From positions 248,001 through 312,000 of the forward strand of contig NZ_BMWD01000008.1 in NCBI RefSeq assembly GCF_014651055.1: a DNA stretch of 64,000 nucleotides. The letters run 5' to 3'. The position numbers were made by a program, and so were the translations under genes. Source of the stretch: Streptomyces fructofermentans. GTDB taxonomy: Bacteria > Actinomycetota > Actinomycetes > Streptomycetales > Streptomycetaceae. Shown one piece after another: positions 32,912-42,345 of this stretch (position 1 is the first letter of the stretch; each line of letters starts with the position of its first letter). The notes beneath the pieces are model-generated. The model worked only from the letters and a program-made list of their open reading frames with translations. It was not told the origin of the DNA and searched no databases.

Positions 32912-35311
32912 TCACTCCGTGCGCAGAGCCGTGGCCGTGCGGACCTTCGCGGCCCAGCCGGCCGGGAGCAGCGCGCCGAGCAGGGCGACGAGCAGCCCGG
33001 CCAGGCCCAGCAGCGCGAGCTGCCAGGTGTCGTACACGTCGAGGACCGACGGGGGCAGCCCGGTGCCCGCGGCCGATCCCATCACGGGCAGTACGTAACC
33101 GTGCAGCGCGAACCCGGCGGGGACGCCGGCCAGTCCGCCGAGTACGCCGATCCCGGTCACCGAGGCGAGCACGAGGACCACGGTCTGCCGCGGCGACATG
33201 CCGAGCGCCTTGCACACCCCCAGGTCGTGGACGCGTTCGCGGGTGTCGAGGACGACGGAGTTCAGCACGCCGAGGCCCGCCACGGACACCAGCATCAGGG
33301 TCAGCAGCACCGCCATCGCCTCCAGGACGAGGATCATGCTCTCCCCCCTTCCGGCGAAGTCGGCGATGGCGTCCCCGCCCAACGGACGCACCACCTCGGC
33401 GAGTTCCGCCGCGTACGCGGCCGGTGAGACGCCCGGTTCGACCTCGATGAGGAAGACCCCGGGTTCCGCGGTCGCGAAACTGCCGAGATCCGCGTGGACC
33501 CGCATCCCGTCGTCCGACGTGTCGAAGGCCTCGCCGACGATCCGCAGCCGCTGCGACTCCTTCTCGAAAGTCACCCGCACGGTGTCGCCGACCCGGTTGC
33601 CGGTCGCCTCCAGGAACTGCGTGGACACCACGACCTGGCCCCGCCCGGTGATCCAGTGCCCGGAGATCATCTCGAAGCTCCCGGGGCCGGAATCGCCCTG
33701 GTACAGCCTGATCCGCACGGAGCCGGCGACCCCGGCCACGGAGCCGTCGCCCTGTGCCACGCCGTAGTACGAGGCGGTGCCGGGCTGCGCGGCGACGGCG
33801 GCGCGGACCCGCTCCGGGTCGGCGGGCGCCGGCTGCTCCTGGCCGCCGGACGCCGGTCCGCGGTGCTTCTCCGTCCGTACGGGCCCGGCGTTCCCGCCGC
33901 CGCCCGGCCCGCCGCTGATCGCGGTCACGTCGGCGCGGTCCTCGGGGTCCTGCGCGGCGGCGACCGCGTTGAGGGACTGCGTCAGCCCCACCGCGAACGT
34001 CGCGGCGACCGTCCCGAAGGCCACCGCGAGCACCATCGCGATCGCCCGGACGGGGTGCGCGAACGGACTCGCGAGGCCGTACGTGACGGGCCTCGGCAGC
34101 GGAAGCCGCCCCGCCGCCCGGTGCGCCCACTGGCCGCGGTCCGTCCGCGGAGCCCTGCCGACCGCGATGGCGTCGACCGTACGCAGCCTCCCGGCCCGCA
34201 GCGCCGGCACCAGGGCCGCGACGCCGACGACGAGCAGCGCGCCGGCCGGCACCACGACGTCCACCCACCACGCCACCGAGAGCGACGCGGTGCCGTACAC
34301 GGACTCGGTGTCCTCCAGCAGGGGCACCGCGAGCACGTTGCCGAGCACGACTCCCAGGCCGATGCCGACCCCGGCCGGGATCAACGCCTGTGCCACATAG
34401 GCCCGTACGACCTCGCGCGGTGTGAAGCCGATGGCCTTGAGGATGCCGATCCGCCGCAGTCCGGTGCCGACGGCGCCGCTGATGACACTGCCGACGATGA
34501 TCACCGACATCACGATGCCGAGCACACCGAACGCGAACAGGAAGGGGATGGTCGCCGCCGCGCCCTGGTCGGCGGCCCGCTTGGTGTCCAGCCACGACTG
34601 GGTGCCGAGCAGTGCCCCGGAGGGCACGGCCGCGGCGAGCCTCTTGCGGTCACCGGTGATCTCGGCCTTCGTCCCCGCTGAGTCGAAGCGGTAGAGCATC
34701 TGGCTGCCGAGCCGGCCGTCCTCGGCCACCAGCGACCTGACCTGCGCGGGGGTCGCCCAGAGGTCGGCGCTGTCGCCCGCCGACATGGCGAAGCCGACGA
34801 TGGTCAGCGTCCGGCCCCCGGGGGCGTCCGAACTCTCCATGGTCGAGCCCAGTTCGAGGAACGGGCCGGCGAACGACGAGGACAGCACGATCTCGCCCGC
34901 CTTCCGTGCCCAGCGGCCCGACTTGAGGTCGAGCGCGTCCACGTCGCTCTTCGGGCCGGGGCGTCCCACCAGCGTCAGCGCGGGCATGTGCCCGCCCTCC
35001 GGGCCCACCGGACTGATCGTGGTGGTCGGGAACGGCCCCGCGCTCGCCGTGACCCCGGACAGGCCGCCGGTCGCTCCGAGCCGGTCGTCGCTCACCCTCT
35101 CGGGGTCGAACTCCGCGGTGAGGTGCGCGCCGTGCTGCTGCGCGAAGGCGCGGTCGAAGGGGGCGTTCGTGGCGACCATCAGGGAGCCGGCGACCACGGC
35201 AGAGGCCACCGCCATCATCGTGGCCACGGCGATCACGAGTGTCTGCACACGGCGTCTGCCGACCCCGGAGCGGACGACCCGGCCGAGGGCCCCGTTGCCG
35301 AAGCCGGTCAT
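32912..35311 (-). CDS. FtsX/MacB-type ABC transporter permease (double FtsX)
   Basis: 799 residues. One N-terminal membrane segment, a large extracytoplasmic domain (about 45-265), three membrane segments forming FtsX unit 1 (about 270-430), then a second membrane/extracytoplasmic/three-segment unit (about 450-799). FtsX-type signatures are AFGVLGIVMSVIIVGSVISG with RRIGILKAIGFTPREVV, and GVLNSVVLDTRERVHDLGVC with KALGMSPRQTVVLVLASV. The ATG overlaps the ATPase stop by 4 bases (coupled). Relatives export peptides or lipoproteins, or act in antibiotic stress; a two-component system lies just beyond. Confidence 0.9.
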   Translation of the reverse strand: MTGFGNGALGRVVRSGVGRRRVQTLVIAVATMMAVASAVVAGSLMVATNAPFDRAFAQQHGAHLTAEFDPERVSDDRLGATGGLSGVTASAGPFPTTTISPVGPEGGHMPALTLVGRPGPKSDVDALDLKSGRWARKAGEIVLSSSFAGPFLELGSTMESSDAPGGRTLTIVGFAMSAGDSADLWATPAQVRSLVAEDGRLGSQMLYRFDSAGTKAEITGDRKRLAAAVPSGALLGTQSWLDTKRAADQGAAATIPFLFAFGVLGIVMSVIIVGSVISGAVGTGLRRIGILKAIGFTPREVVRAYVAQALIPAGVGIGLGVVLGNVLAVPLLEDTESVYGTASLSVAWWVDVVVPAGALLVVGVAALVPALRAGRLRTVDAIAVGRAPRTDRGQWAHRAAGRLPLPRPVTYGLASPFAHPVRAIAMVLAVAFGTVAATFAVGLTQSLNAVAAAQDPEDRADVTAISGGPGGGGNAGPVRTEKHRGPASGGQEQPAPADPERVRAAVAAQPGTASYYGVAQGDGSVAGVAGSVRIRLYQGDSGPGSFEMISGHWITGRGQVVVSTQFLEATGNRVGDTVRVTFEKESQRLRIVGEAFDTSDDGMRVHADLGSFATAEPGVFLIEVEPGVSPAAYAAELAEVVRPLGGDAIADFAGRGESMILVLEAMAVLLTLMLVSVAGLGVLNSVVLDTRERVHDLGVCKALGMSPRQTVVLVLASVTGIGVLGGLAGVPAGFALHGYVLPVMGSAAGTGLPPSVLDVYDTWQLALLGLAGLLVALLGALLPAGWAAKVRTATALRTE

Positions 35312-36000
35312 CGGACGGGCTCCGCCCGCGTGTCGGCGGCCACGTGCCCGTCGACCAGGTGGATCGTGCGCTGCGCGCACGCCCGTGCCAGTTCCAGGTC
35401 GTGCGTGACCAGGACGACGGTCTGCCCGCCGCGGTGCAGGTCCACGAGCAGTTCCCGCACCTCCTGCCCCGACGCGGTGTCCAGGGCGCCGGTGGGTTCG
35501 TCGGCGAGCAGCAGGGCGGGCTTGTTGATCAACGCCCTTGCCACCGCGACCCGTTGACGTTCACCGCCGGACAGCCGTCCGGGGTACGCGCGGGCGTGCC
35601 GCTGGATTCCCAGCACCTCCATCAGCTCGTCGGCGCGGGCGGCGGCCGTGCGCCGGGCGGTTCCGGTGAGCTGGGCGGGGAGCCGGATGTTGTCGGCGAC
35701 CGTGAGGTCGTCGAGGAGGTTGAAGAACTGGAAGACCATGCCGATCCGTTCGCGGCGGAACCGGGCCAGCGCGTGCTCGCTCAGCCGGTCGACGCGCTGC
35801 CCCGCCACGGTCACCGTCCCCTCGGTCGGCCGGTCGAGGCCGGCCACGAGGTTGAGCAGTGTGGACTTGCCGCTGCCGGACGGACCGGTCACGGCGAGGG
35901 CCTCGCCCTGGGCGACGGCGATGTCCACGGGTCCGAGAGCGGCGGCGTCGGCGCCGCCGTAGCGCTTGGCCACGCCCTTCAGTTCGATCACCTGAGTCAT
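35308..36000 (-). CDS. MacB/LolD-type ABC transporter ATP-binding protein
   Basis: 230 residues from the ATG at 36000. Walker A GPSGSGKSTLLNLVAGLDRP, Q-loop GMVFQFFNLL, signature LSGGERQRVAVARAL and Walker B LLLADEPTGALD, all in the form typical of LolD/MacB. It partners the double-FtsX permease in the next gene. It is divergent from the histidine kinase, with about 220 bases between, so the two-component system probably controls the transporter. Confidence 0.93.
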   Translation of the reverse strand: MTQVIELKGVAKRYGGADAAALGPVDIAVAQGEALAVTGPSGSGKSTLLNLVAGLDRPTEGTVTVAGQRVDRLSEHALARFRRERIGMVFQFFNLLDDLTVADNIRLPAQLTGTARRTAAARADELMEVLGIQRHARAYPGRLSGGERQRVAVARALINKPALLLADEPTGALDTASGQEVRELLVDLHRGGQTVVLVTHDLELARACAQRTIHLVDGHVAADTRAEPVR

Positions 36001-36220
36001 GGGTGTGTCCGTCCTTCGCGGTCGAGGAGCCGATGCCGTGTGCAGGCCCGGTGAACGTACGGGCGGGCGCCGCCGGGGCGCGTCGCCCGGGGCACCGACA
36101 TCCCGCCCTCCCCGCGGAGGACCCGTCCCCGGCGTCATCCCCGAGGAGTACGCCCCGCGGGCAGGTCGTCGACCGTCCGGGCGGACGCGGAGCACCGCAG
36201 CGGGACCGCACACTGTGCGG

Positions 36221-37666
36221 ATGGAGACGGCGGAGCCGCAGGGGCGGCGACGGCGGCGGCACGACGTGCCGCCGCCGAGAGCGGCGGGTGGACCGGTGGA
36301 CGAGGTGCCGGGGCCCGGTACCTGGCGTGAGCGGGCGGGCGACGTGCTGCGCCCCGGGACGTGGCGTGGGCACGTCCGTGACGCGTTCGAGCCGGAGGAG
36401 AGGCCCGCCCCGCTCTCCCGCCGGGCGGTGCGCCTCGACGTGGTGCTGGCCGTCGTGCTGACCGTCGTCGCGCTGGTCGTCGCCGCGCGCTACCCGGGCG
36501 ACGGGCCGGTGCGGATGAGCGCCAGGAGCGTGTCCGGGCCCGGGCAGTGGCAGGCCGAGGCTCCCCCGTGGCCGCCGGGCCTGCCCGTACCGCCGGAGGT
36601 CCGGTTCGAACCGGAGGCCACCCCCTCCGCGCCCGTGGTCCTGGTCGTGCTGTCGGCCCTGCCGCTCGTGGTCCGGCGCAGGTATCCGCTGACCGCGTTC
36701 GGGGCGGTCCTGGCCGCGGCGCTCGCCATCGGCGACAGCGTGTCCTGGATCAACGTGCTGACCTGCAGCATCGGCGCGTACAGCGCGGTCACCCACAGCC
36801 GGCACCGCATGCGGGCGCTGGCCGGGCTGGTGGTCGCCGCCGTGCTGGCGGGGGCGGCGTTCCGGGAGTCGGACCCCGTGCTGCCCGGCTGGTCGAGCCC
36901 CGCTGTCGTGCTCCTGGTCGTGGGGGTGCTGGCCAGCCTCGCCCGGTTGGGACGGCAGCGGCTCGCGGCCAGCAGGGACCGCTTCACGGAGCTGCAGCGG
37001 GCCCAGGAGAAGGCCATGCGCCGCGCCGTCGCGGAGGAGCGTGCCCGGATAGCCGCCGAACTGCACGACGTCGTCACCCACAATGTGAGCGTGATGGTCA
37101 TTCAGGCGGGTGCGGCCCGCAAGGTCATGGACGCCGCCCCGGAGCGCTCCAAGGAGGCGCTGCTCGCGGTCGAGGCCGGCGGCCGTGCCGCCATGGCCGA
37201 GCTGCGCCATGTGATGGGGCTGCTCGCGGGGCCGGTGGCGGGCAGGTCCGACAGTCCCGCGGACGGGCTGGAGCCGCAGCCCGGCCTCGGACAGCTCGAC
37301 GCCCTCGCCGAAGGGGTCCGCGCCGCCGGGACACCGGTGGGCCTGACGGTGTCGCTGCCGTCCGTGCCGCTCCCGCCGGGGGTGGAGCTCACCGCGTACC
37401 GCGTCGTCCAGGAGGCGCTCACCAACACGATCAAGCACGCGGCGGGCGCCGAGGCCTCGGTCGTCGTGGCACACGCCGACGCCCGGCTGGAGATCGAGGT
37501 CACCGACACGGGAGCCGTCCGCGACTCCCCGCAGGTGGACGGCAACGGCCGGGGCCTCATCGGGCTGCGCGAGCGTCTCGCGGTGTACGGCGGCGAGCTC
37601 ACCGCGGGGCCGACGCCCACCGGCGGATACCGGGTCACCGCCCGGATTCCCTGGGAGGCGGTGTGA
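36221..37666 (+). CDS. NarL/DesK-type sensor histidine kinase
   Basis: 481 residues. A long basic N-terminus (about 1-75) is followed by membrane segments (first at about 76-95, four more up to about 245), a HisKA_3 dimerisation region with the phospho-His in IAAELHDVVTHNVSVMV, and an HATPase domain (VVQEALTNTIKHA, then GNGRGLIGLRERLAVYGG). The start is uncertain: ATG 36221 and GTG 36215 are close and no clear ribosome site exists. It overlaps its response regulator by 4 bases. Signal unknown; the divergent FtsX/MacB transporter is the likely target. Confidence 0.9.
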   Translation: METAEPQGRRRRRHDVPPPRAAGGPVDEVPGPGTWRERAGDVLRPGTWRGHVRDAFEPEERPAPLSRRAVRLDVVLAVVLTVVALVVAARYPGDGPVRMSARSVSGPGQWQAEAPPWPPGLPVPPEVRFEPEATPSAPVVLVVLSALPLVVRRRYPLTAFGAVLAAALAIGDSVSWINVLTCSIGAYSAVTHSRHRMRALAGLVVAAVLAGAAFRESDPVLPGWSSPAVVLLVVGVLASLARLGRQRLAASRDRFTELQRAQEKAMRRAVAEERARIAAELHDVVTHNVSVMVIQAGAARKVMDAAPERSKEALLAVEAGGRAAMAELRHVMGLLAGPVAGRSDSPADGLEPQPGLGQLDALAEGVRAAGTPVGLTVSLPSVPLPPGVELTAYRVVQEALTNTIKHAAGAEASVVVAHADARLEIEVTDTGAVRDSPQVDGNGRGLIGLRERLAVYGGELTAGPTPTGGYRVTARIPWEAV

Positions 37667-38361
37667 ACGCGCCGCCCCTGCGGGCCGTCATCGCGGACGA
37701 CCAGGCCCTGGTGCGTACGGGCTTCGGGATGATCCTGGCCGCCGACGGCATCGAGGTGACGGCGGAGGCGGCCGACGGGGCCGAGGCGGTCGACGCGGTC
37801 CGCCGCACCCGGCCCGACGTCGTCCTCATGGACATCCGGATGCCGCGGATGGACGGCATCGAGGCCACCCGGCGCATTCTCGGCGGGGGAGCCGACGGCG
37901 GCTCCGACGGCACGCGGGTCATCATCCTCACCACGTACGACCTCGACCACTACGTGTACGCCGCGCTCACCGCCGGGGCCAGTGGCTTCCTGCTCAAGGA
38001 CGTCACCCCGGAGCACCTGGTGGCGGCCGTGCGCCTGATCCGGTCGGGCGACGCGCTCCTCGCGCCGACGATCACCCGTCGGCTGATCGAACGCTTCGCC
38101 CACCGCCAGGAGTCCCCGCAGACCACCCTCCGCCGCGATCTGTCCGGTCTGACGCCCCGCGAGCTGGAGGTGCTCGGCCTCCTGGCGACCGGCCTCAGCA
38201 ACGCGGAACTCGCGGAACGGCTGTTCCTCAGCCCGACCACGGTCAAGACCCATGTCGGACGCATCCTGTCGAAACTGGACCTGCGGGACAGGGTGCAGGC
38301 CGTCGTGCTCGCCTACGAGAGCGGTCTGGTCTCCCCCGGAGGCCCGGCCGCCACCGACTGA
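37663..38361 (+). CDS. NarL/FixJ-family response regulator
   Basis: 232 residues. The GTG start overlaps the kinase stop (GTGA), with GGGAGGC upstream. Receiver domain with acidic pocket IADDQALVRTGF, phospho-Asp in DVVLMDIRMPRMDG, Thr in ILTTYDLDHYVY and Lys in GFLLKDVTPEHL. LuxR-type HTH at the C-terminus: LTPRELEVLGLLATGLSNAE and LFLSPTTVKTHVGRILSKL. It forms a complete two-component pair. Confidence 0.94.
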   Translation: MNAPPLRAVIADDQALVRTGFGMILAADGIEVTAEAADGAEAVDAVRRTRPDVVLMDIRMPRMDGIEATRRILGGGADGGSDGTRVIILTTYDLDHYVYAALTAGASGFLLKDVTPEHLVAAVRLIRSGDALLAPTITRRLIERFAHRQESPQTTLRRDLSGLTPRELEVLGLLATGLSNAELAERLFLSPTTVKTHVGRILSKLDLRDRVQAVVLAYESGLVSPGGPAATD

Positions 38362-38398
38362 CGCGACCGGCGCGCCCGCCCGCCCGTGCGTGAGTGCG

Positions 38399-39799
38399 TC
38401 AGGAGTCCGTGGCGCCCGCCGCGCGCCGCACGGCGGCGAGCACGCGGTCCGTGTCGGCCTCGGACGTGCGCCAGTTGCTGAACGCGGCCCGCAGCGCGTG
38501 CGTCCCCTCGAACACCGTCGGCGTCACGAACGCCTCGCCGGACCCGGCGACGGCCCGGCCCAGCGCGTGCACCCGCTCCCGGCCGGCGTCCCCTTCGAGG
38601 GTGAAGCACACGACGTTCAGCCGGACCGGTGCCAGCAGCCGCAGACCCGGGACGTCCGCGATCCCGTCGCCGAGCCGCCGGGCGAGCGCGATGTTCCGCT
38701 CGACGATCTCCCGGTGCCCCGCGCGGCCGTACGCGGCGAGCGAGAACCACGCCGGGAGTGCGCGCAGCCGGCGGGAGTTCTCCGGTGTGAGGTGCACGAA
38801 GTCCGGCTCGCCGGTCGGCGCGCCGAGGTACGGGGACGCGTTGTGGAAGACCCGCACCTGGAGATCGCGGCGGCGGGTGAACTGCACGGCCGCGTCGTAG
38901 GGGACGTTGAGCCACTTGTGCAGGTCGACGCAGACCGAGTCGGCCGCGTCGAGGCCGTCGACGAGATGCGCGTACGAGGGGGACAGCGCGGCGAAACCGC
39001 CGAAGGCGGCGTCCACGTGCAGCCAGAAGTCGTGGCGCTCCTTGAGTGCGGCGATGGCCCGCAGGTCGTCGAAGTCGACCGTGTTGACGGTGCCCGCGTT
39101 GGCCACGACGACGGCCGGACGGCCGTCGAGCGCCTCCAGTTCGGCGTCCAGCCGCGCGACGTCGACGGCTTCGCGGCCACCGGGCAGCAGCGGGACCGTA
39201 CGCAGCCGGCCGCGTCCGATGCCGAGGACCGAGAGCGCCTTCGGGACGCTGGAGTGGGGGCTGCCGGACAGGATGTCGACAGGGCCGAGCGCGCCCGCCC
39301 CCTCCTCCGAGACGGAGACACCCAGGCGTTCGCCGAGCCACTCGCGCGCGATCGCGAGCCCGACGGTGTTGGAGACGGTCGCGCCCGTGACGAACGCGCC
39401 GCTGTGGTCGTCGCCCAGGCCGAACAGCTCGCGCAGCCAGGAGAGCGTCTCGCGCTCCAGGGCGGTCGCCGTGGAGTCACCGCCGCCAGCGGAGTTCTGG
39501 TCGTACGCCCCGGTCAGCCAGTCCCCGGTGAGCGCGGCCGGGGTCGCGCCGCCCGTCACGAAGCCGAGATAGCGGGGTCCGGCGGAGGCGGAGAAGCCCG
39601 GTGCCCAGCGCTCGGCGAACCGGGCGAGGGCGCCCTCGGCGCCGACACCGTCCGCGGGGAGGGGCTCCGCGTCGGGCGGTCCGCCCAGGTGCGCCACGGG
39701 CCGGGCGTCGAGCCCCGCCACCTCGCGGGCCGCGAAGTCGCGCGCGGACTGCAGGAGCTCGGGAAGCCGGGAGAGGTCGTCGGCGAGTGTCCGGTGCAT
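38399..39799 (-). CDS. PLP-dependent amino acid decarboxylase-family protein
   Basis: 466 residues, group II decarboxylase fold. PLP Lys is in VCVDLHKWLNVPYD (Lys295), preceded by the Asp in FWLHVDAAFGGFA (Asp263); FVTGATVSNTVGLAIAREWL and YLGFVTGGATPAALTGDWL mark the cofactor and substrate sites. Candidate activities are decarboxylation of aromatic or acidic amino acids (tyrosine, tryptophan, glutamate or aspartate), which the sequence alone does not settle. It converges on the response regulator gene with 37 bases between. The longer frame to 40651 runs over another gene and is rejected. Confidence 0.88.
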   Translation of the reverse strand: MHRTLADDLSRLPELLQSARDFAAREVAGLDARPVAHLGGPPDAEPLPADGVGAEGALARFAERWAPGFSASAGPRYLGFVTGGATPAALTGDWLTGAYDQNSAGGGDSTATALERETLSWLRELFGLGDDHSGAFVTGATVSNTVGLAIAREWLGERLGVSVSEEGAGALGPVDILSGSPHSSVPKALSVLGIGRGRLRTVPLLPGGREAVDVARLDAELEALDGRPAVVVANAGTVNTVDFDDLRAIAALKERHDFWLHVDAAFGGFAALSPSYAHLVDGLDAADSVCVDLHKWLNVPYDAAVQFTRRRDLQVRVFHNASPYLGAPTGEPDFVHLTPENSRRLRALPAWFSLAAYGRAGHREIVERNIALARRLGDGIADVPGLRLLAPVRLNVVCFTLEGDAGRERVHALGRAVAGSGEAFVTPTVFEGTHALRAAFSNWRTSEADTDRVLAAVRRAAGATDS

Positions 39800-40045
39800 G
39801 ATCCGCAGCGTAGGCGCCGGAGCCCCGCCGCGGCCCGGTCCACCTCGCGGCGACTGGACCGATTCCCGGGGCCGGGTCCGGGGCCGGGCGGGGATCGGAC
39901 GCCGCACCCGGCACCGGACCGGGTGAGCGTTCCGTACCGGTCGGTGAGGGGGAAAGTCACGGTTCTGTCGCGACCCGCCCGGCTCCACAACCAAGGCCGC
40001 CCGTCGGTTGTCTAGCAGTGCAGAGATGGACGGAACGAAAGGGAA

Positions 40046-40750
40046 ATGTCTGCCATGGGGGACATGAAAAGACGCGGAGTCGTCGCGCTCGGGATCACCG
40101 CACTCGTGACGCCGCTGACCGTCGCGCTCGGCGCGGCCCCGGCCCAGGCCGCGAGTTGCAGCACGCAGGCCGGCCCGTACCAGAAGCAGGTCGAGAAGTT
40201 CCTCGGCCGTCCGGTCGACGGCAAGCAGTCCGCCGCCGACTGCGCGGCGACGAAGGCGTTCCAGACCAAGCACGGCATCACCCCGAACATCGGCTACGCC
40301 GGGCCGGTCACATGGGGCGTCATGGATCTGATGCTCAAGCAGAAGGCCGTCGGGAAGAACCCGAACAAGGACGGCAAATGCCCCGTCAACAAGGGGCGTA
40401 TCGCCTGCGTGAACCTGACGCTCCAGCTCAGCTGGATCCAGGACGGCAAGACCCTCGTCCGAGGTCCGGTGCCGGTGCGCACCGGCCGCAACGGCTACGA
40501 GACCCGCACGGGCCTGAAGAAGATCTACTGGCGGCACATCGACCACGTCTCGTCCATCTACAACGTGCCGATGCCCTACAGCCAGTTCTTCGACGGCGGC
40601 CAGGCCTTCCACTCCGTGGGCGTCAGCATGTGGAACCCGCCCGGCTCCCACGGCTGCGTCAACATGACCAAGACCGAGGCCAAGGCGTACTGGTCGCTCC
40701 TGAAGAACGGCGACGACGTCTACGTGTACGGCCGCAAGCCGGGCACCTGA
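40046..40750 (+). CDS. Secreted L,D-transpeptidase (YkuD domain)
   Basis: 234 residues. Signal peptide (about 1-36, ending AAPAQA-AS), a peptidoglycan-binding-like helical region (about 44-100: VEKFLGRPVDGKQSAADCAA, TKAFQTKHGITPNIGYAGPV), then a YkuD catalytic domain with HSVGVSMWNPPGSHGCVNM; catalytic Cys204 and His202 are both present. It should form 3-3 crosslinks in the cell wall or attach proteins to it. GAAAGGGA precedes the ATG; ATG 40055 is an alternative. No clear regulator nearby. Confidence 0.92.
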   Translation: MSAMGDMKRRGVVALGITALVTPLTVALGAAPAQAASCSTQAGPYQKQVEKFLGRPVDGKQSAADCAATKAFQTKHGITPNIGYAGPVTWGVMDLMLKQKAVGKNPNKDGKCPVNKGRIACVNLTLQLSWIQDGKTLVRGPVPVRTGRNGYETRTGLKKIYWRHIDHVSSIYNVPMPYSQFFDGGQAFHSVGVSMWNPPGSHGCVNMTKTEAKAYWSLLKNGDDVYVYGRKPGT

Positions 40751-40869
40751 CAGACGTCCCGGGGCGGGCCGGCCGGCCTCCGGCCGCCCGCCGCCGCGCC
40801 CATGGAAAGGTCACAGGTAAGTAGTCATCGTCACAGGTGCTCCTCACATGGTCTTCACTCCCGGGCCCG

Positions 40870-40875
40870 TATGAT
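40870..40875 (+). promoter_or_regulatory. -10 element for a leaderless small gene
   Basis: TATGAT, then 7 bases, then the ATG at 40883, so the RNA would start at about the ATG. A matching -35 is not evident. Confidence 0.45.
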
Positions 40876-40882
40876 TCACGGC

Positions 40883-41080
40883 ATGTCCACCACCCAATGT
40901 CGTGCACGGGTCTCCGTGCAGCGATCCGCCGCCGAGGTCAACGAGGAGATCCGCGCCCTGTGGCTGCGGAGCGGCGGGACGCTGAGCGGCGAGCAGCGGC
41001 GGGCGTACCAGCGGCTGGTCCTCGAATGGTCGGCCGCCCCGTCCGACCCGGCCGACCACACGTCGACCAACGCGGCGTGA
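40883..41080 (+). CDS. Small conserved-type hypothetical protein, 65 aa
   Basis: The protein reads MSTTQCRARVSVQRSAAEVN, then EEIRALWLRSGGTLSGEQRR and AYQRLVLEWSAA. I recognise this as a small soluble type common in Streptomyces (pattern V-x-E-x-I-R-x-L-W-L-R-S-G-G), mostly helical, but without a known role. There is no ribosome site; instead a -10 box lies just upstream, so translation is probably leaderless. It stands alone. Confidence 0.75.
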   Translation: MSTTQCRARVSVQRSAAEVNEEIRALWLRSGGTLSGEQRRAYQRLVLEWSAAPSDPADHTSTNAA

Positions 41081-41204
41081 GCCGCGGGGCCTTCGCCCCG
41101 CCGCCCGTCGCACTCCCACGAGCCGTCCGCCCGCGAACAGTCCGTCCGTGAGCCCGGCCACACCGCCCCGGCCCAGCGTGAGCCGGCACACACCGTCCAG
41201 CACC

Positions 41205-41243
41205 GTGAATCGGGCCACAGAGACTCTCTGTGGCCCGATTCAC
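41205..41243. terminator. 19-bp perfect hairpin, bidirectional terminator
   Basis: Arms 41205-41223 and 41225-41243 around one centre base, in the gap between two convergent genes (65-aa gene and DUF574 methyltransferase). Unusually long and moderately AT-containing. Confidence 0.78.
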
Positions 41244-41250
41244 GTTTCGC

Positions 41251-41280
41251 CGTCTGCCGTCTGCCGTCTGCCGTCTGCCG
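41251..41280. repeat. 7-bp tandem repeats
   Basis: CGTCTGC four times plus a partial unit, 7 bases after the terminator hairpin. Confidence 0.85.
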
Positions 41281-41306
41281 GTACCCGGCCGTGCTCGGCG
41301 ACCGTG

Positions 41307-42131
41307 TCAGGGCCTGCGGCCCACCCCGCCGAACATGGCCACCTCCTGCGAGTCCGCTCCCGGGTCCGGCCGCCAGCGCGAGCAGGAGACGACACCGGGG
41401 TCCAGTACGTCGAGCCCCGCGAAGAACCCGGAGACCGCCTCGGGCGTGCGCTGCTTGAGCCGCGGGGTGCCGTTCTCGTTCCAGTACGCGACGGCCGCGT
41501 CCACGTCCGGCGTCGCGGGCCGGGTGACGGTGTGGGAGAGCACGAGATGGCTGCCGGACGCGAGTCCCGCCATGAGCCGCCGCACGATGCCGTACGCCTC
41601 GTCGTCGTCCTCGACGAAGATGACCACGCCGAGCAGCATCAGCGCCACCGGGCGGCTCAAGTCCAGCGTACGGGAGGCCTGTTCGAGGATCGCGTCGACC
41701 TCGCGCAGGTCCAGGTCGAGGTAGTCGGTCAGCCCCTGCGGCGAACTGGTCAGCAGGGCTCGCGCATGGGCCAGCACGAGCGGATCGTTGTCCACGTAGA
41801 CCACCCGGGCCTCCGGCACCAGGCGCTGGGCCGCCTCGTGGGTGTTGTCCGCCGTGGGCAGTCCGGTGCCGATGTCGAGGAACTGCGTGATGCCGCGGTC
41901 GGTGACCAGGTGCCGCACCGCGCGGTTCAGGAACGCGCGGTCGGCGCGCGCGTACGCGTCGATGCCGGGGTGCAGTCCGCGGATGTGGTCGCCCGTCGTC
42001 CGGTCCACCTCGTAGTAGTCCCGGCCCCCGAGCCAGTAGTTCCAGATGCGGGCCGTGTGCGCCCGGGTGGTCACGATGCGGTCGAGTACCGCCCGGGAGG
42101 GGTGTTCCGCGGCTGTCGGCTCCTGGTGCAC
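41307..42131 (-). CDS. DUF574-type SAM-dependent methyltransferase
   Basis: 274 residues from the GTG at 42131 (GGAG about 11 bases upstream); TTG 42179 would add 16 residues. Family hallmarks: ARIWNYWLGGRDYYEVDR, FLNRAVRHLVTDRGITQFLD (motif I IGTGLP follows), ARVVYVDNDPLVLAHARALL and GLTDYLDLDLREVDAIL. Large paralogous family in Streptomyces with poorly known substrates. It is divergent from clpP3 (214 bases between starts). Confidence 0.9.
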   Translation of the reverse strand: MHQEPTAAEHPSRAVLDRIVTTRAHTARIWNYWLGGRDYYEVDRTTGDHIRGLHPGIDAYARADRAFLNRAVRHLVTDRGITQFLDIGTGLPTADNTHEAAQRLVPEARVVYVDNDPLVLAHARALLTSSPQGLTDYLDLDLREVDAILEQASRTLDLSRPVALMLLGVVIFVEDDDEAYGIVRRLMAGLASGSHLVLSHTVTRPATPDVDAAVAYWNENGTPRLKQRTPEAVSGFFAGLDVLDPGVVSCSRWRPDPGADSQEVAMFGGVGRRP

Positions 42132-42345
42132 GTGCTGGGCTCCGGCTCTGCTGGGGCGGAAGGGGGGTGCAACAGGCAATGTAGACCGCCGAGTTGGCGT
42201 TCGCCGAGGTCTGGAGGGGATGAGAATCGAACGGCTCTGCCGAGGGCGAATCTGCTGCGGGCCGAGATTCCTTCCGCACGGCCCACCCCGGTCCGAGGGT
42301 GGAGGCACGGCGGCGACGACGGCCGCACCACCACGAGGAGGACCC

